DNA of 20,000 bases, taken from Paratrimastix pyriformis. Taxonomy: Eukaryota > Preaxostyla > Paratrimastigidae. Shown here one piece after another: positions 1 to 12,895 of this stretch. The notes beneath the pieces were generated by a model. It was not told the DNA's origin. It saw only the letters and a program-made list of their open reading frames with translations, and did no database searches. Where the stretch lies: NCBI GenBank assembly GCA_027972325.1, contig JAPMOS010000226.1:1-20000 (forward strand). The letters are read 5' to 3'. Numbering within the stretch: the stretch's first letter is position 1; every line of letters starts with the position of its first letter. The position numbers and the translations under genes are program-made.

Positions 1-970
1 TCGCTCTCCCTGGAGCCCGTCCGGTCTCCGCCGCCCTGCCCACCACGACCATGGGTGATGCAGTCCCCGAACCCCAGCGCCTGCAAACCCGAGCCACGAT
101 GCTCCTTGTCTCGGAACCTTCCGCCGTCCTGTCGGCTGTTGTTGCTGTGACCGCACCGGCAGCGACAGCTGCGTCGACTGGCAGCCCTGCTTGCCGCAGC
201 ACCGGTCCTGACATTCGCTGTTGAGACGCCGGTTGCTGTGTGGTCACTGAGCTGCCGGTCTGTTCAGCGTGACCATGCGTCCGATGATCCGCTCCTTCTG
301 TTCCTTCCCATTCCCCGCCCCCCATCCCGACGTCCTCTCCCCCACACCCACAACCACACCCCGCCCCACCTCACGATCAACCCCCGCCTGCAGGTCTCCC
401 TGTCCCGAGCCCGTGGCTGCCACCCCGGCCGTCTCCATCCCCCCACCGCCGCCCCCGCCCCGCCCCGCCACCTCCACCCCTGTCCCTGTCAGCACCACCA
501 CCACCACCACCACCACCACCACCACCTGACCGCTCCCCTGCCCCTGTTCCGATGACGACGACCGGTGCTGTCACTGCGGCTTCTAATGCGAGCATCACAA
601 CCATCACCCTGCCACCACCAACCCACTTGCCCTGCCCCTGTCACCACCACCCGCCAGCATCGACCCTGGCAACCGTTGACGTGGCCTCGCCATGGCACCA
701 ATCTTGAAACCGCCCCAGCATGCACTACTCCTAGCACCACCACCCCCGCCACGTCACCACCACCACCACCACTCCCATCGCTCCTGCTTCCCCAACCGCC
801 ATGTCACCCCGACGAGCACCATCACCACCACCACCACCACCACCGTGCCACCCAGCTCTCCCGGCCTCACACCCGCGCGCCCTCGCCCCGTCCCACACCA
901 TCGTGGTGGCCTCCTGGACGTCTGGAACGGGGTCCCGCAGTGGCAGTGGCAGTGGCAGTGGAGTGAGCAG
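1..970 (+). other. Pro/Thr/His-rich low-complexity segment, possible small exons unresolved
   Basis: No single open frame spans this stretch. The sense strand is C-rich with CAC/ACC runs near 494-527, 745-770 and 818-845 and a GTGGCA run near 938-962 that would read Ser-Gly repeats. A candidate exon at about 163-257 (frame 1) ends at a GTCTGT donor at 258. An almost AG-free stretch follows to an acceptor CAG at 391-393, after which a Pro-rich frame resumes in matching phase. Another donor-like GTCCGG lies at 19. These fit the splice pattern of the well supported genes in the window, but no domain is recognisable and I cannot fix the start, stop or all joints. Confidence 0.3.
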
Positions 971-1002
971 CGGCCTGTCGGCACCCCCGCGTGCGGCCCG
1001 TG

Positions 1003-1500
1003 ATTGGGTTCCGGTTGATAACGGCCCCTGGCCCCGTCCTCGTCGGTCTGCATGTGTGGGGTTGTCTTTGGGTCCGGCTGTGATTGGGGGTTGTCTGATT
1101 GGGATTCCGGTTGATAACCGGCCCTGGCCCCGTCCTCGGTCTGTTGTTGTGATCTGGCTGGCTGTTTGATTGGGGTTTGTCTGTGATTTGGGGTCCGAGC
1201 TGTGATTTGGCTGTGATTTGGGGGTTTGCCTGGAATTTGGGGTCCTGGTTGAGAGCCGGCCTGTTGTTATGTGTGTGTCTGGGATTGGGGAGGTGGTTGA
1301 GATACCTGCTTTGAGCAGTGATCTGGTGTAATTGAGTGGGCCCAAAAGCTCGTGGCTGTGTGATTTGGGGGGGGTTTTGTCTGTGATTTGGGCTCCCGGA
1401 TGAGAACCATCAGCCCCTGGCCCCCGTCCTCAGTCTGCTGTAAGATCTGGCTGTGGGGTTTTGTCCTGTGATTTGGGGTCCCTGGCCCCGTCCTGGGATC
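1003..1500 (+). repeat. Degenerate tandem repeat with repeated donor-like GTCTG
   Basis: Imperfect units carry a shared block built on CCGGTTGATAAC followed by CCTGGCCCCGTCCTC and then GTCTG. Clear copies lie at about 1011-1050, 1107-1143 and 1398-1439, with a partial one at 1479-1498. Between them lie TGTGATTTGGGG-type spacers. The first two copies would read PVDNGPWPRPR and PVDNRPWPRPR in one frame. The block could be a duplicated exon end plus donor, or decayed intron sequence. Confidence 0.6.
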
Positions 1501-1643
1501 ATCGAGGGTCTGTCGTGCCGGCGCAACTGGGGTGTTGGGCGGGTTCAATCTTTATCAGCTGGGTAAGTGGGGGGCGACGTAGGAGCAAACACGCTCATTC
1601 AGCGCACACACACATCCCTCCTCCCTGCTCTGCCCCCGGACAG

Positions 1644-2135
1644 GCCGCCACCCCGACCCCAGGCCTCCGCCACGGGTCGGTCGCCCAGCACGGTCCGCGG
1701 GCCGCGACCCGGGCGCCCAGTCCTGCCCCGACTGCCAGCACGGGTGAGGATTCTTATGGCCGGGCTGCCTCGCCCTCACGTGAGGCGCATGGGTCGGCCG
1801 TCCGCGAGATGGGACGGGCCAAGAGGATGGAACTGGATGCGCGTGAGGGACAGCTGGTCTGCGCCCCTCCCATCACGCCCACCCTCCATCCACCTGCCAT
1901 CCAGTCAGCACAGACAGCACAGACAGCACAGCACAGAGCACAGAAAGCACAGACAGGTTTGGGGGAGGAGGAGGGGGGAGGGGAGGGGGACTGGGGTTGT
2001 TCATCATCCAGATCATCACTCATGATCATCCCAGAGCAGCAGCGTCCAATCATCATCATCATCATCATCATCATCCAATCCAATCCAACCCAATCCAATC
2101 CAATCCAATCCAATCTAATCCAATCCAAATCATCC

Positions 2136-2174
<39 letters not shown>

Positions 2175-3428
2175 ATCATCATCATCATTGATCATCATCA
2201 TCAATCCTCTCCACAGAGGAGGAGGCGGCTGGACGAGGAGGCCACCCGGCTGAAGGCCGAGACCGAATCGCTGACCCGGCGCCAAATGGCCAACGCCGCC
2301 GCCTCGGCTGCCCGCCCCGACCCGGCCACCGCCCAGGTGCTCCAGGGTCCGCTACCGCACACTGCCCCACCAACCATCACCACACCAGACACACATCCAC
2401 ACATCCACCTGACATCCACACTCGAGCCGAGCTCACCTTTTCGAATCCGATCGCCGCTCCCTGATGCCACACACCCACTGACACACACTTGACATGTAAA
2501 CATACACACCTGACACACACACACCTCGACACATACCACAGCCGAGCTTGCCTCCTCGAGTCCGATCGTCGCTCTCTGATGCCACGTTCGTCACACCCAC
2601 TGACACACTTGACGTAAACATACACACCTGACACACTCGACACACCACAGCCGAGCTTGCCCTCCTCGAGTCCGATCGTCGCTCTCTGATGCCACGTTCG
2701 TCACACCCACTGACACACACTTGACATGTAAACATACACACCACACCTACTGACGCATACACACCACCACACATCCACCCACACACAGCCGAACTCGCCC
2801 TTCTCGAGTCCGATCGGCGCTCGCTGATGCACGTTCGCCATACCCACGAGTCGGCCAAGCGGGCGCACAAGGTCGCATTGGATCAGATCGCCCGTGAGCG
2901 TGGCCCTGGCCCGGGCCGAGGTGGCCATCCTGCCCCGGGCTCGCCAGTCGAGCCCCATTCGCGACAGCCGGGGCCCAACGGCGGGCACCGCAGGTGCCCG
3001 TGGTGGCGCTTCAGGCCCTGGTCGCCCGCTCGCGGCCTCGGGAGCAGGATCCACACCGCGGGCGGCCGGGCGAGGTGGAAATGAGACGGTCTGTCTCGGC
3101 TTATGGCTCCTCCGTTCCATCCTCCCCCCCAGGAGTTTGATGGGTGATGGGTGGGCCGGGGGCCTGTCGGAGATGAAGAAACTGGACCGAATGGGGTCAC
3201 ATCATCGTGCAAATGATCATCACCGCCACATCACCGCCACCACCACCACCATCAATCATCACGCGGTTGAGGAGCTCATGACACATTCACCCCCACTCCT
3301 CCCAATGCTCTCTGCACTGACACACCACCGCCACGATCATCGCCACTGCAGGCCCGCGAGTCATCTCAACTCGATCGAGGAACTCACCCGGGAGAGCCTG
3401 GCGAGTCGCCCAAGAAGCCAAATCCCAG
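1644..3428 (+). CDS. Gene A: helical/coiled-coil protein, partial gene model
   Basis: I do not recognise the family. Exons that fit in phase: 1644-1856 (Ala/Pro/Ser-rich, then a charged helix with MGRAKRMELDAREGQL, donor GTCTGC); 2217-2346 (LDEEATRLKAETESL, a heptad-like charged helix, donor GTCCGC, phase 1); and an exon starting at 2789 (AELALLESDRRSLMHVRH, continuing to DQIARER near 2895). The 2346/2789 joint restores the codon for Ala. After about 2895 this frame becomes Gly/Pro-rich and stops at 3084. The next frame (EVAILPRARQ) stays open to a GTCTGT donor at 3089, so a short intron, indel or assembly error is possible. A further likely exon is 3352-3428, between a CAG acceptor and a GTCTGC donor, reading NSIEELTRESLASR in one frame. 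The start and end are not found. It may continue past the inverted-repeat element into gene B, but I cannot show that. Confidence 0.55.
2047..2205 (+). repeat. (ATC)n microsatellite with CCAATC interruptions, in a gene A intron
   Basis: ATC triplets are interrupted by runs of CCAATC. The array lies in the intron between the exons ending at 1856 and starting at 2217. From about 2047 to the acceptor CAG there is no AG dinucleotide on the sense strand. Confidence 0.9.
2426..2830 (+). repeat. Four tandem copies of an exon start and its flanking intron
   Basis: The block GCCGAGCTTGCCCTCCTCGA and its neighbours recur at about 2426, 2541, 2650 and 2788, spaced 115, 109 and 138 bp. Spacers are ACACAC-rich. 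Each of copies 2-4 is preceded by an acceptor-like ACAG. Copy 4 is the one that opens the long exon of gene A. Copy 3 stays in the same frame for some 24 codons, then stops. Copies 1 and 2 are frameshifted against it. This looks like tandem exon duplication with decay of upstream copies. Confidence 0.8.
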
Positions 3429-3570
3429 GTCTGCAGCCCCACCAGAGACAAAACGAACGTACCCAGAGTAAAGAGGAACGAACACACTGTTCATGTCTCA
3501 ACTAAACTGGAAAGACTTTGAGGACGATGGCGCTCCCACCTTCAGCCTGCCAACCAGCTAAATTCTATCG
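3429..3570. other. No gene seen: spacer before the tRNA-Tyr 5' half
   Basis: This follows the GTCTGC donor at 3429. I see no further exon, RNA gene or repeat before the tRNA-Tyr acceptor sequence at 3571. Confidence 0.4.
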
Positions 3571-3600
3571 CTCTCCTAGCTCAGTAGGCCCTACGGCAAC

Positions 3601-4085
3601 ATTCCGGCTTTTACAAAGTCCCAAAGTGCAGCGATTTGATTCACTGTGTTCTCCATGTGCGATTACCCCGCCATAATTCTTTCAGACCCCCGGATGAAGG
3701 GTCCATACACCATGAGACCCATAATTTTCATTTTTCCTATACAAAATGCAAAAACAATGTCGAACCACGGTCAAAACCGGCCGACCCCGTATCTCCCAAC
3801 GGTTGGTCGGCCGTTGACCCTGTTCGTGGGAGCACCCGGGTGTGTGGTGAGCACTTTGCCAGTGTGTTTTATGGTGTGACACCGGTATGGGACGGGGGGA
3901 CATAGACGGGGTGAAATGACCAAAAATGGGTAGACACATATTGACCGGAAACTCGCACCAATCACTTTGTGGAGCATCCCATGGAAACATTTTCTGGGGT
4001 GTTTTGGAGCGTTTCCAATGACCCTCTGGGGTGGTTGGGGGACACAGAGAAAAGATGGGGCACAACGGCACAGCACATCACGGCA
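3601..4085 (+). repeat. Left inverted arm of the element
   Basis: It is the reverse complement of 5990-6491 with small differences. Shared landmarks include CCGGCTTTTACAAAG, CCATACACCATGAGACCCAT, GGTCGGCCGTTGACCC, ACATTTTCTGGGG and the inner CAGCACATCACGGC. No gene is seen in it. Confidence 0.9.
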
Positions 4086-4300
4086 CGGATGGTGGGATGG
4101 TGTGGATGGTGTGGGATGGTGTGGGATGGGTGGTGGGGTGGTGTGGGTGGTGGGTGGTGGTGGTGGTGGGATGTGGATGGATGGGGTGGGATGGGGATGG
4201 GGTGGGATGGGATGGTGATGGGATGGTGTTGGAATGATGGGATGGTGGGATGGTGTGGATGGTGGAATGATGCGGAATGGAATGGGGATGAGGCACATGG
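4086..4300 (+). repeat. GGGATGGTGTGG-type minisatellite, left
   Basis: G/T-rich units built from GGGATGGT and GTGTGGATGGT. It mirrors the CCATCCCACACC array at 5700-5994, so the inverted symmetry of the element extends inward by about 200-300 bp. Confidence 0.8.
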
Positions 4301-5310
<1,010 letters not shown>

Positions 5311-5344
5311 TAACCGTTACCGTCATCACCATCATCGTCATCAT

Positions 5345-5994
5345 CATCATGGTGTGGGTGGAATGCTGTGGATATGGGTGGGTGGTGGGTGGTACATGGT
5401 GTGGTGGTGTGATGGTGTGTGGTGTGTGATGGTGTGGTGGATGATGTGGATGACAGATGGTGGGTGATGCAACATGGTGGGATGATGACATAGTGTGGAT
5501 GGTGGGATGGTGGGATGGTGTGGATGGTGGGATGATGGATGATGCATATATGGATGGTAATGATGGATTGATGTGGGTGGCGTAAGTGGTGTGAGCTGAT
5601 GCAACATAGTGGGATGGTGAGAAGACGTGCGAGATGATGGGTGGTGGCAGTGTGGTGGGCTGAGGAATGGCGCACATGGTGGATGGGATGATGGTGGATG
5701 ATCCCATTCATGATCCCACAATCCACTCCCACACCACCCCAGACCATCACACCCACACCATATCGCATCAGCCCACATCATCCCACACCATCCCACACCA
5801 TCCACATCATTCCGCACCATCCATCCCACCCCACCCCATCCCATCCATCCCACCCCATCCCACCCCATCCCATCCCACACCATCCCACACCACCACACCA
5901 CCCCACACCACCCCACACCACCCCACACACCACCCCACACCCCACACCATCCCACACCATCCCACACCATCCCACACCATCCCATCCCAGCCGT
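5345..5994. repeat. Opposed GGTGTGG and CCATCCCACACC arrays in the element core
   Basis: 5345-5699 is G/T-rich (GGTGTGGATGATGG-like units). 5700-5994 is its C/A-rich opposite (CCATCCCACACC units). They meet near 5700 in a local palindrome-like junction. No gene is seen. Confidence 0.8.
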
Positions 5995-6491
5995 GATGTG
6001 CTGTGCCGTTGTGCCCCATCTTTCCTCTGTGTCCCACCCCCAACCACCCAGAGGGTCATTGGCTCTTGGAAACACCCCAGAAAATGTTTCGCGGTGGGAT
6101 GCTCCCACAAGTGATTGGTGCGAGTTTCCACAATGGTGTCTACCCATTTTTGGTCATTTTCACCCCGTCTATGTCACCCCACCCGTCCCATACCGGTGTC
6201 ACACCCATAAAACACACTGGCAAAGTGCTCACCACACCCGGGGTGCTCCCACGAAACGGGGTCAACGGCCGACCAACCGTTGGGGAGATGGGTCGGCCGG
6301 TTTTGAACCGTGGTGCTCGACATTGTTTTTGCATTTTGTATAGGAAAATGAAAAATTATGGGTCTCATGGTGTATGGACCCTTCATCCGGGGTCTGAAAA
6401 TTATGGCGGGGGTAATCGCACATGGAGAACACGAATATCGTGTCAGAATCAAAATCGCTGCACTTTGGGGACTTTGTAAAAGCCGGAGAAA
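5990..6491 (-). repeat. Right inverted arm of the element
   Basis: It is the reverse complement of 3601-4085. Its outer end, GTAAAAGCCGG, lies about 20 bp before the tRNA-Tyr 3' half. Confidence 0.9.
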
Positions 6492-6622
6492 GCTGACGTG
6501 GAATCTACAGATAGAGCGCGAGACTGTAGTAATAGAAATCTTGAGGTCGCTGGTTCTGACTCCGGCGGGAGAGATTTTATTTTTCACACCCCCATGCATC
6601 ATTTTTTTTCTTCCTTCGGCAG

Positions 6623-8467
6623 GTGATTTCTCTCCCGACCTCCGGCTCCTTCGTGAGGCCACGGCCCTCGCCCACCGCGATCTCGCGTCACTCGCCGACC
6701 CACCCCGGACCCCGTCTGACCCCGGGCACCCTGTCCCTCGCGGCCGCCGCAGACCGGATGGCCGAACAGATGCAGGCCGAGCTGAGGCAGCTGGCCGCAC
6801 TGCAGGAGCGGCAGCGCTCCCCGACGGCCGGCAGGCGGGGCCGGGCCACGCCCCACCACCAGCAACAACAACAGCAACAACAACAGCAACAACAACAACA
6901 ACAACAACAACAACAGCAACAACAACAACAACTGCATCAACAGCAGTATGTGCGCGGGATCGAGGTGGGCCTGGAGGAGCTCGAGCAGACCTTGAAGGCC
7001 GAGCAGGACGAACTGAGGTCCGTGGGCAAGGCAGCACCCCATCTCTCCCTATCGCTTTGTTTGTTGGTTTGTGTGATTGTCTCTGTGGTTCCCCATAGAA
7101 TCGTACGTCAACATTTCAAATCATTCCCAAAACTGCAATAATCCGCCGCAAAACGCATTTTCTGGGGTCTTTTTGTGATCTTGTCATAAATGGGTCCTCG
7201 GCCCTGTGATCTATGCCCACCGCTCGGATGAGAGTCAGATGATGCGTTAAACGAAACAGGTTGTGAGAACGGGCGCTTCCGAACCGCGTAGTCCCCAAAG
7301 CAACACATCCGCCTCCCCACCCCCGGGCATCTCCCCGTTCGTACCAACGCCAACACCAACATCACCAACCCATCCACAGCCGCACAGCCACCTGCAACAA
7401 CAAGGGCAACGCTCACCTTCTTCTGCTTCCTCTCATTCTTCTTCCTCCCCCAATCCAACATGTGCCCCCCCCACGCGGTCTGCTGCTGCTGCCGCTGCTG
7501 CCGTCGCCTCCTCGATATGCACTCTGTGTCTGCCCCCTTGCCCTCCTCGCACTCCCTTCTATGCCCGCCTCCTCGATATGCACTCTGTGTCTGCCCCCTT
7601 GCCCCCCCACGTCCCTTTGCCCGCCTCTCGCACTCCTCTTTCTATGTCCGGCTCTTACATCCCCGCCTCTCGCCATCCCTTTGCCCGCCTCTCACACTCC
7701 TCGCACTCCTTCTTCGATGTCCGGCTCTTGCACATCCCCGCCTCTCGCCATCCCTTGCCCGCCTCTCGACCGACCTCCTTCTCTGTGCACTTCCCATCTT
7801 GCCTCCTTGCGCGCTCCACCTCCATTCTCCCTCCATTCGCTCCCATCCACTCTCCACCCCACCTCCCCCACCCCATCCCACCCCACCCACCCACCCACCT
7901 CTCCCATGTGTGGCCCTTCCCACCTCTCCCCCACTGCTCCTCCTGCCATCCATTCCCTCCCTCCATCCTGTCACGTGACTCTCTCCCCTCCTGCTGATTC
8001 TACTGTCTTCTTCTCATGCGCCCGCCCCACACGCTGCTCCGATTTCAATGCCCAAACGGACCATGTCACGTGCCATCCTCCCCACCCCCCGCTCTCGCAA
8101 CTCCACCACCCCAACCGCCACCAGCCCCACCTCCTCCCCCGCCAACCACCACAATCTCAGCAACAACAACAACAGCCCGCCGGGCGCCTTCCTCACCCCG
8201 CACGCCCTCTCGACCATGACCCACCCGGTGTCCTTCCACCCAACGGACAGCCCCACTCCGATCACCCAGCCCCGGACCCCCGGGTCACCCGCCTATCCCC
8301 CACGCGTCTCATATCTTTCACCTCTGACGCCACCCCGCCGCCCGCGGGTCGCCGGGGCGCCTCGAGCCCGCAGTGGGCTGAGTCAGGCAAGCAGCAGATT
8401 GACCCAGGAGACGGCTGCCAGCAGGGCACGGGTGCTGGCCTCCCCGCGAAAGGGCGGCAAGGACTGA
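6623..8467 (+). CDS. Gene B: Gln-rich helix plus Ser/Pro-rich tail, partial model
   Basis: Family not recognised. Exon 6623-7017 follows a T/C-rich tract ending CGGCAG. It reads a Ser/Pro-rich start, then a helix (DRMAEQMQAELRQLAALQER), a poly-Gln run of CAA/CAG codons (about 6862-6945) and a second helix (VGLEELEQTLKAEQDEL), and ends at a GTCCGT donor. A Ser/Thr/Pro/Gln-rich exon runs from about 7260 or 7268 to 7477 (donor GTCTGC). The last exon, 8125-8467, restores the frame (phase 2 to phase 2). It is Ser/Thr/Pro/Asn-rich, then basic (VLASPRKGGKD), with a TGA stop. The 7018-7267 join is uncertain: the first exon can also read straight on to a stop at 7141. The composition suggests a largely disordered protein with two short coiled coils. 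The true start is not found. Confidence 0.6.
7478..8124 (+). repeat. 647 nt pyrimidine-rich intron of minisatellite units, free of internal AG
   Basis: It begins GTCTGC and ends CCAG, and the flanking exons join in phase. The inside is made of related C/T-rich units, such as CTCGATATGCACTCTGTGTC (twice) and CCCCGCCTCTCGCCATCCCT (twice). Reading the sense strand base by base, I find no AG from 7405 to 8122, so the first AG in the intron is its acceptor. Confidence 0.75.
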
Positions 8468-8720
8468 GATGATGAAAGGAGGGATGAATTATTCTGATTT
8501 CAAAATGGTTTTTTTTTTTTGGTACCAATTATTTCAATCTTGGCCTGTTTCCTTCGCGTTTTATTTTTGTGGTTGTCCAAAGTCGGCGCTGTTGTTTTTT
8601 CGCATCCGGGGGGGGTTGCTGGAGGGGGGGATACACCGAGGTCGATGGAATGTGAAAAATACAATTGTGCAAAGGCGGGCGATCTGACTGGTTGGGTCCA
8701 GGGACAGGCAGACAAGGAGA
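8468..8720. other. Probable 3' flank of gene B, first copy
   Basis: This begins with the sequence after the gene B stop, including GAGGGATGAATTATTCTGAT, which recurs near 8819. Poly-T and poly-G runs are present. There is no clear poly(A) signal and no gene. Confidence 0.4.
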
Positions 8721-8990
8721 AGATTGACCCAGGAGACAGCCGCCAGCAGGGCACGGGTGCTGGCCTCCCCGCGGAAGGGCGGCAAGGACTGATGATGAGA
8801 CCGAACGAGGTGAATGAACAGAGGGATGAATTATTCTGATTTCAAAATGTTTGTTTTAGTATTTTCTCTAGTCTCTCTTTGGGCCGTTTCCTCGACGGCC
8901 GCCAGCAGGGCATGGATGTTGGCCTCCCCGCGGAAGGGCGGGAGCTGATGAGAGGTGGCGATATGAATGAATTGATGGTTGATTCTGCAC
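8721..8990 (+). repeat. Two further copies of the gene B terminal exon
   Basis: 8721-8792 repeats 8396-8467 almost exactly (325 bp spacing) and keeps the frame, reading RLTQETAASRARVLASPRK and then GGKD and a TGA stop. The downstream GATGAATTATTCTGATTTCA also recurs. A third, shorter copy at about 8893-8948 reads TAASRAWMLASPRKGGS and stop, 159 bp after the second. Copy 2 is preceded by an acceptor-like GGTCCAG, so it could be an alternative last exon; otherwise these are decaying tandem duplications. Confidence 0.7.
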
Positions 8991-9112
8991 GCGCCCAAAT
9001 AGGGCCCCGAGGGGGAAGGAGAAGGGAGTGAAGAGAAGTGGCTCTTTCATCACCTTCATTTTTTTTTCTTGGGTGTGGCTATCCTCCCCCCCCCACCCTC
9101 TCCCCATTCCAG

Positions 9113-11070
<1,958 letters not shown>

Positions 11071-11990
11071 AGGGCGCCTCGTCCCGCAAGGAACCACCAC
11101 AGACGGGTCACGCTTGGACGCTCTCTCATATTCCAGACCGGGGCCCGTAAGTTTCTCTCTCACTCTCACACTCACTCTCCCCTCCACCACCACCCCGGAG
11201 TGTAACGCAAAGAATGACCCGAAGGCGCAAGTCGCCTTTCAGTTCGTCTGCGCCCCTCGCAAATCCACTGCCCTGGTTCTGAGTCGTTGGCGGGCGCTGA
11301 CATCGATGATGACGATGAGAAGAAGGCAGATGACCGGGCGGGCGGGCAGCGCAGGGGCTGGCCGCGATGGCGCGGTTTGTGGTGGTCTCGGGCACAACCG
11401 GACCTGGGTGACGCACCTGGGAGGGCGATGAATTTCATTTGGTTCAACAGAATTCAACGGGATGAATTTGTAATGACAATTGTCCAAAATGGTAACCGAT
11501 GATTTGATCTTTGAGGCGCGGAGTACCGTCCGTCCGCCGCATCACCCCATACGGCCAAGTTGGCCCGGATACGTGTCCCCACCACCAACTCAGCCAAACA
11601 ACCGCTTTCCATCCTCTCCAGTGTCGTCCCCACCCACCCCCTCACCACCGGGTACCGCCGATCAAGCGGTACCCCTGCCGAGACCCCCCCCGGAGTGTAA
11701 CGCATGGCGCGAAGGCGTTAGGATTCTTTCCTTCTTGAACTTGTCCTGCGCCCCTCGCAAACCTCTCTCGTCCCGCAGCAGGCATCCCAAGTTTCCGTTT
11801 GCGGTTTGTTGGCGTGCGAATCGTTTTTTTTTTTTTTTTTTTTTGACACGGGTGGGACCTCATGTTTGATCAAACGCACTCAGAAGAAAAGGAGGAAATT
11901 GGATGGGGAAAAAAGAACATGAACGGAATCAGAAAAAACCCATCATACACCCAAAATCCCACACCCACCCCCACCCCCCACACAAAGGCC
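11071..11990. other. Unresolved stretch with a duplicated block and a poly-T run
   Basis: Two related blocks lie at about 11197-11270 and 11689-11765. They share CCCGGAGTGTAACGCA, CGAAGGCG and TGCGCCCCTCGCAAA. A possible plus-strand exon near 11280-11380 reads LAGADIDDDDEKKADDRAG. A T run lies at 11825-11844. A GTAAGT at 11147 looks like a textbook donor, but no phase-consistent joint uses it. No gene can be assigned with confidence. Confidence 0.35.
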
Positions 11991-12067
11991 TCAGCCGGCG
12001 GCCACCCTCACCCGGGACTCGAGGAGGGTGGTGTCTTGCGGGGCCACCTTGGTCACGGCGCGGGTGA
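11991..12067 (-). CDS. Possible terminal exon of an unknown minus-strand gene
   Basis: On the minus strand this reads VTRAVTKVAPQDTTLLESR and then VRVAAG and a TGA stop, with G/C-ending codons like the well supported genes. It follows an AAAAAAG acceptor-like end. It does not join in phase to the other minus-strand candidate at 13139-13227. Family unknown. Confidence 0.3.
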
Positions 12068-12529
12068 CTTTTTTTGAATTTTGAATTTTTTATTGAAAAC
12101 CACGCAGGATCCAGCAATGGACCAAGGAAAAAGGGAAAGGAAAAAAATTACTTTCTTTTGTGGTTGTGCACGAGGAGTAGTCCGGAGGTCGAGCTGCTTT
12201 TCTGGGAGAAAAAGAAAGAGCTGAAGATGATGTGGGTGATGATTGGATGATGATGATGATGATGTGGATGACTGGATGATGTGGATGATGATGATGTGGA
12301 TGATGATGATGATGATGGTGATGATGACTGGATGATGATTGGGTGATGATGATGACTGGATGATGATGACTGGATGGGGGTGGGCCGGCCAGGAGACAGC
12401 CGAGAGAGGCTGGCGGGACACCTGTAAGGTGGAGAGGGTCGTCTAGTTTGCGGTCGCCACCATCAGTTTCAGAGGGAGTCCCGGGTGGTCCAATTCGGCA
12501 GGAGGGGCACCGCACGGCACAAAAAATGC
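12068..12529. repeat. (GAT)n microsatellite region, no gene seen
   Basis: 12233-12376 holds GAT runs with GATTGG, GACTGG and GATGTG interruptions. The rest has no supported gene. The minus strand carries AATAAA near 12091-12096, which I cannot tie to a transcript. Confidence 0.8.
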
Positions 12530-12601
12530 GGGCCACTGCGAGAATCGAACTCGCGACCTCTTGCACCCTAAGCAAGAATCATGCCCCTAGACCAAGTGGC
12601 C
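12530..12601 (-). tRNA. tRNA-Pro(AGG)
   Basis: The 72 nt on the minus strand begin GGCCACT and end AGTGGCC plus discriminator C. The D-arm (TTGGTCTAGGGGCATGA) and the anticodon stem-loop (TCTTGC, TTAGGGT, GCAAGA) match eukaryotic tRNA-Pro. The anticodon is AGG and the T-arm has TTCGATT. There is no intron. A T6 run follows within four bases as a Pol III terminator. It is last in a minus-strand cluster of three tRNA sequences. Confidence 0.96.
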
Positions 12602-12822
12602 GAACGTTAGAAAAATCGAAAGAAAACGGATCCCACATGAGAGCAACCGATCGTCTGAGCTCAAAAACAAGCACCCAACAGCACAACATCCGTGAATAGT
12701 GGCGGCGGACGGAGCTCGGGCGCGTCAGGGCCGGGCAGCTGAAGACGGGCCCAGGGGGAACGGCCGGCCGAAACGAACCGACCAGGGCCAGCGGAACCAG
12801 CAGTCAAAAAAAGGTGAAAAAA

Positions 12823-12895
12823 CGCCCGCTGTGGGAGTTGAACCCACGACCACTAGATTAAGAGTCATGAATAATCCCAGATTGGCGCCAGCCAC
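12823..12895 (-). pseudogene. tRNA-Lys(CTT) remnant: intact 3' half, scrambled 5' half
   Basis: The minus strand has a good tRNA-Lys 3' half: loop CTCTTAA (anticodon CTT at 12860-12862), TCTAG, TGGTC, T-arm GTGGG-TTCAACT-CCCAC, then AGCGGGC, discriminator G and a T6 terminator. The expected 5' half, starting GCCCGCT with a GCTC D-stem, is absent. The anticodon stem's 5' side is mismatched and the bases before it do not form a D-arm. GCGCCA near 12885-12890 may be a displaced piece, which would imply a short insertion just before the anticodon arm. There is no room for a full gene before the upstream tRNA-Ser. Confidence 0.75.

Noticed and set aside
7108-7260. Possible third copy of the inverted-repeat arm (CATTTTCTGGGGT also occurs in the arm)
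   Set aside because: The match is about 13 bases and does not extend on either side.
11147-11152. GTAAGT, a textbook donor site
   Set aside because: No phase-consistent joint uses it, and the supported introns use GTCYG; it lies after the gene C stop.
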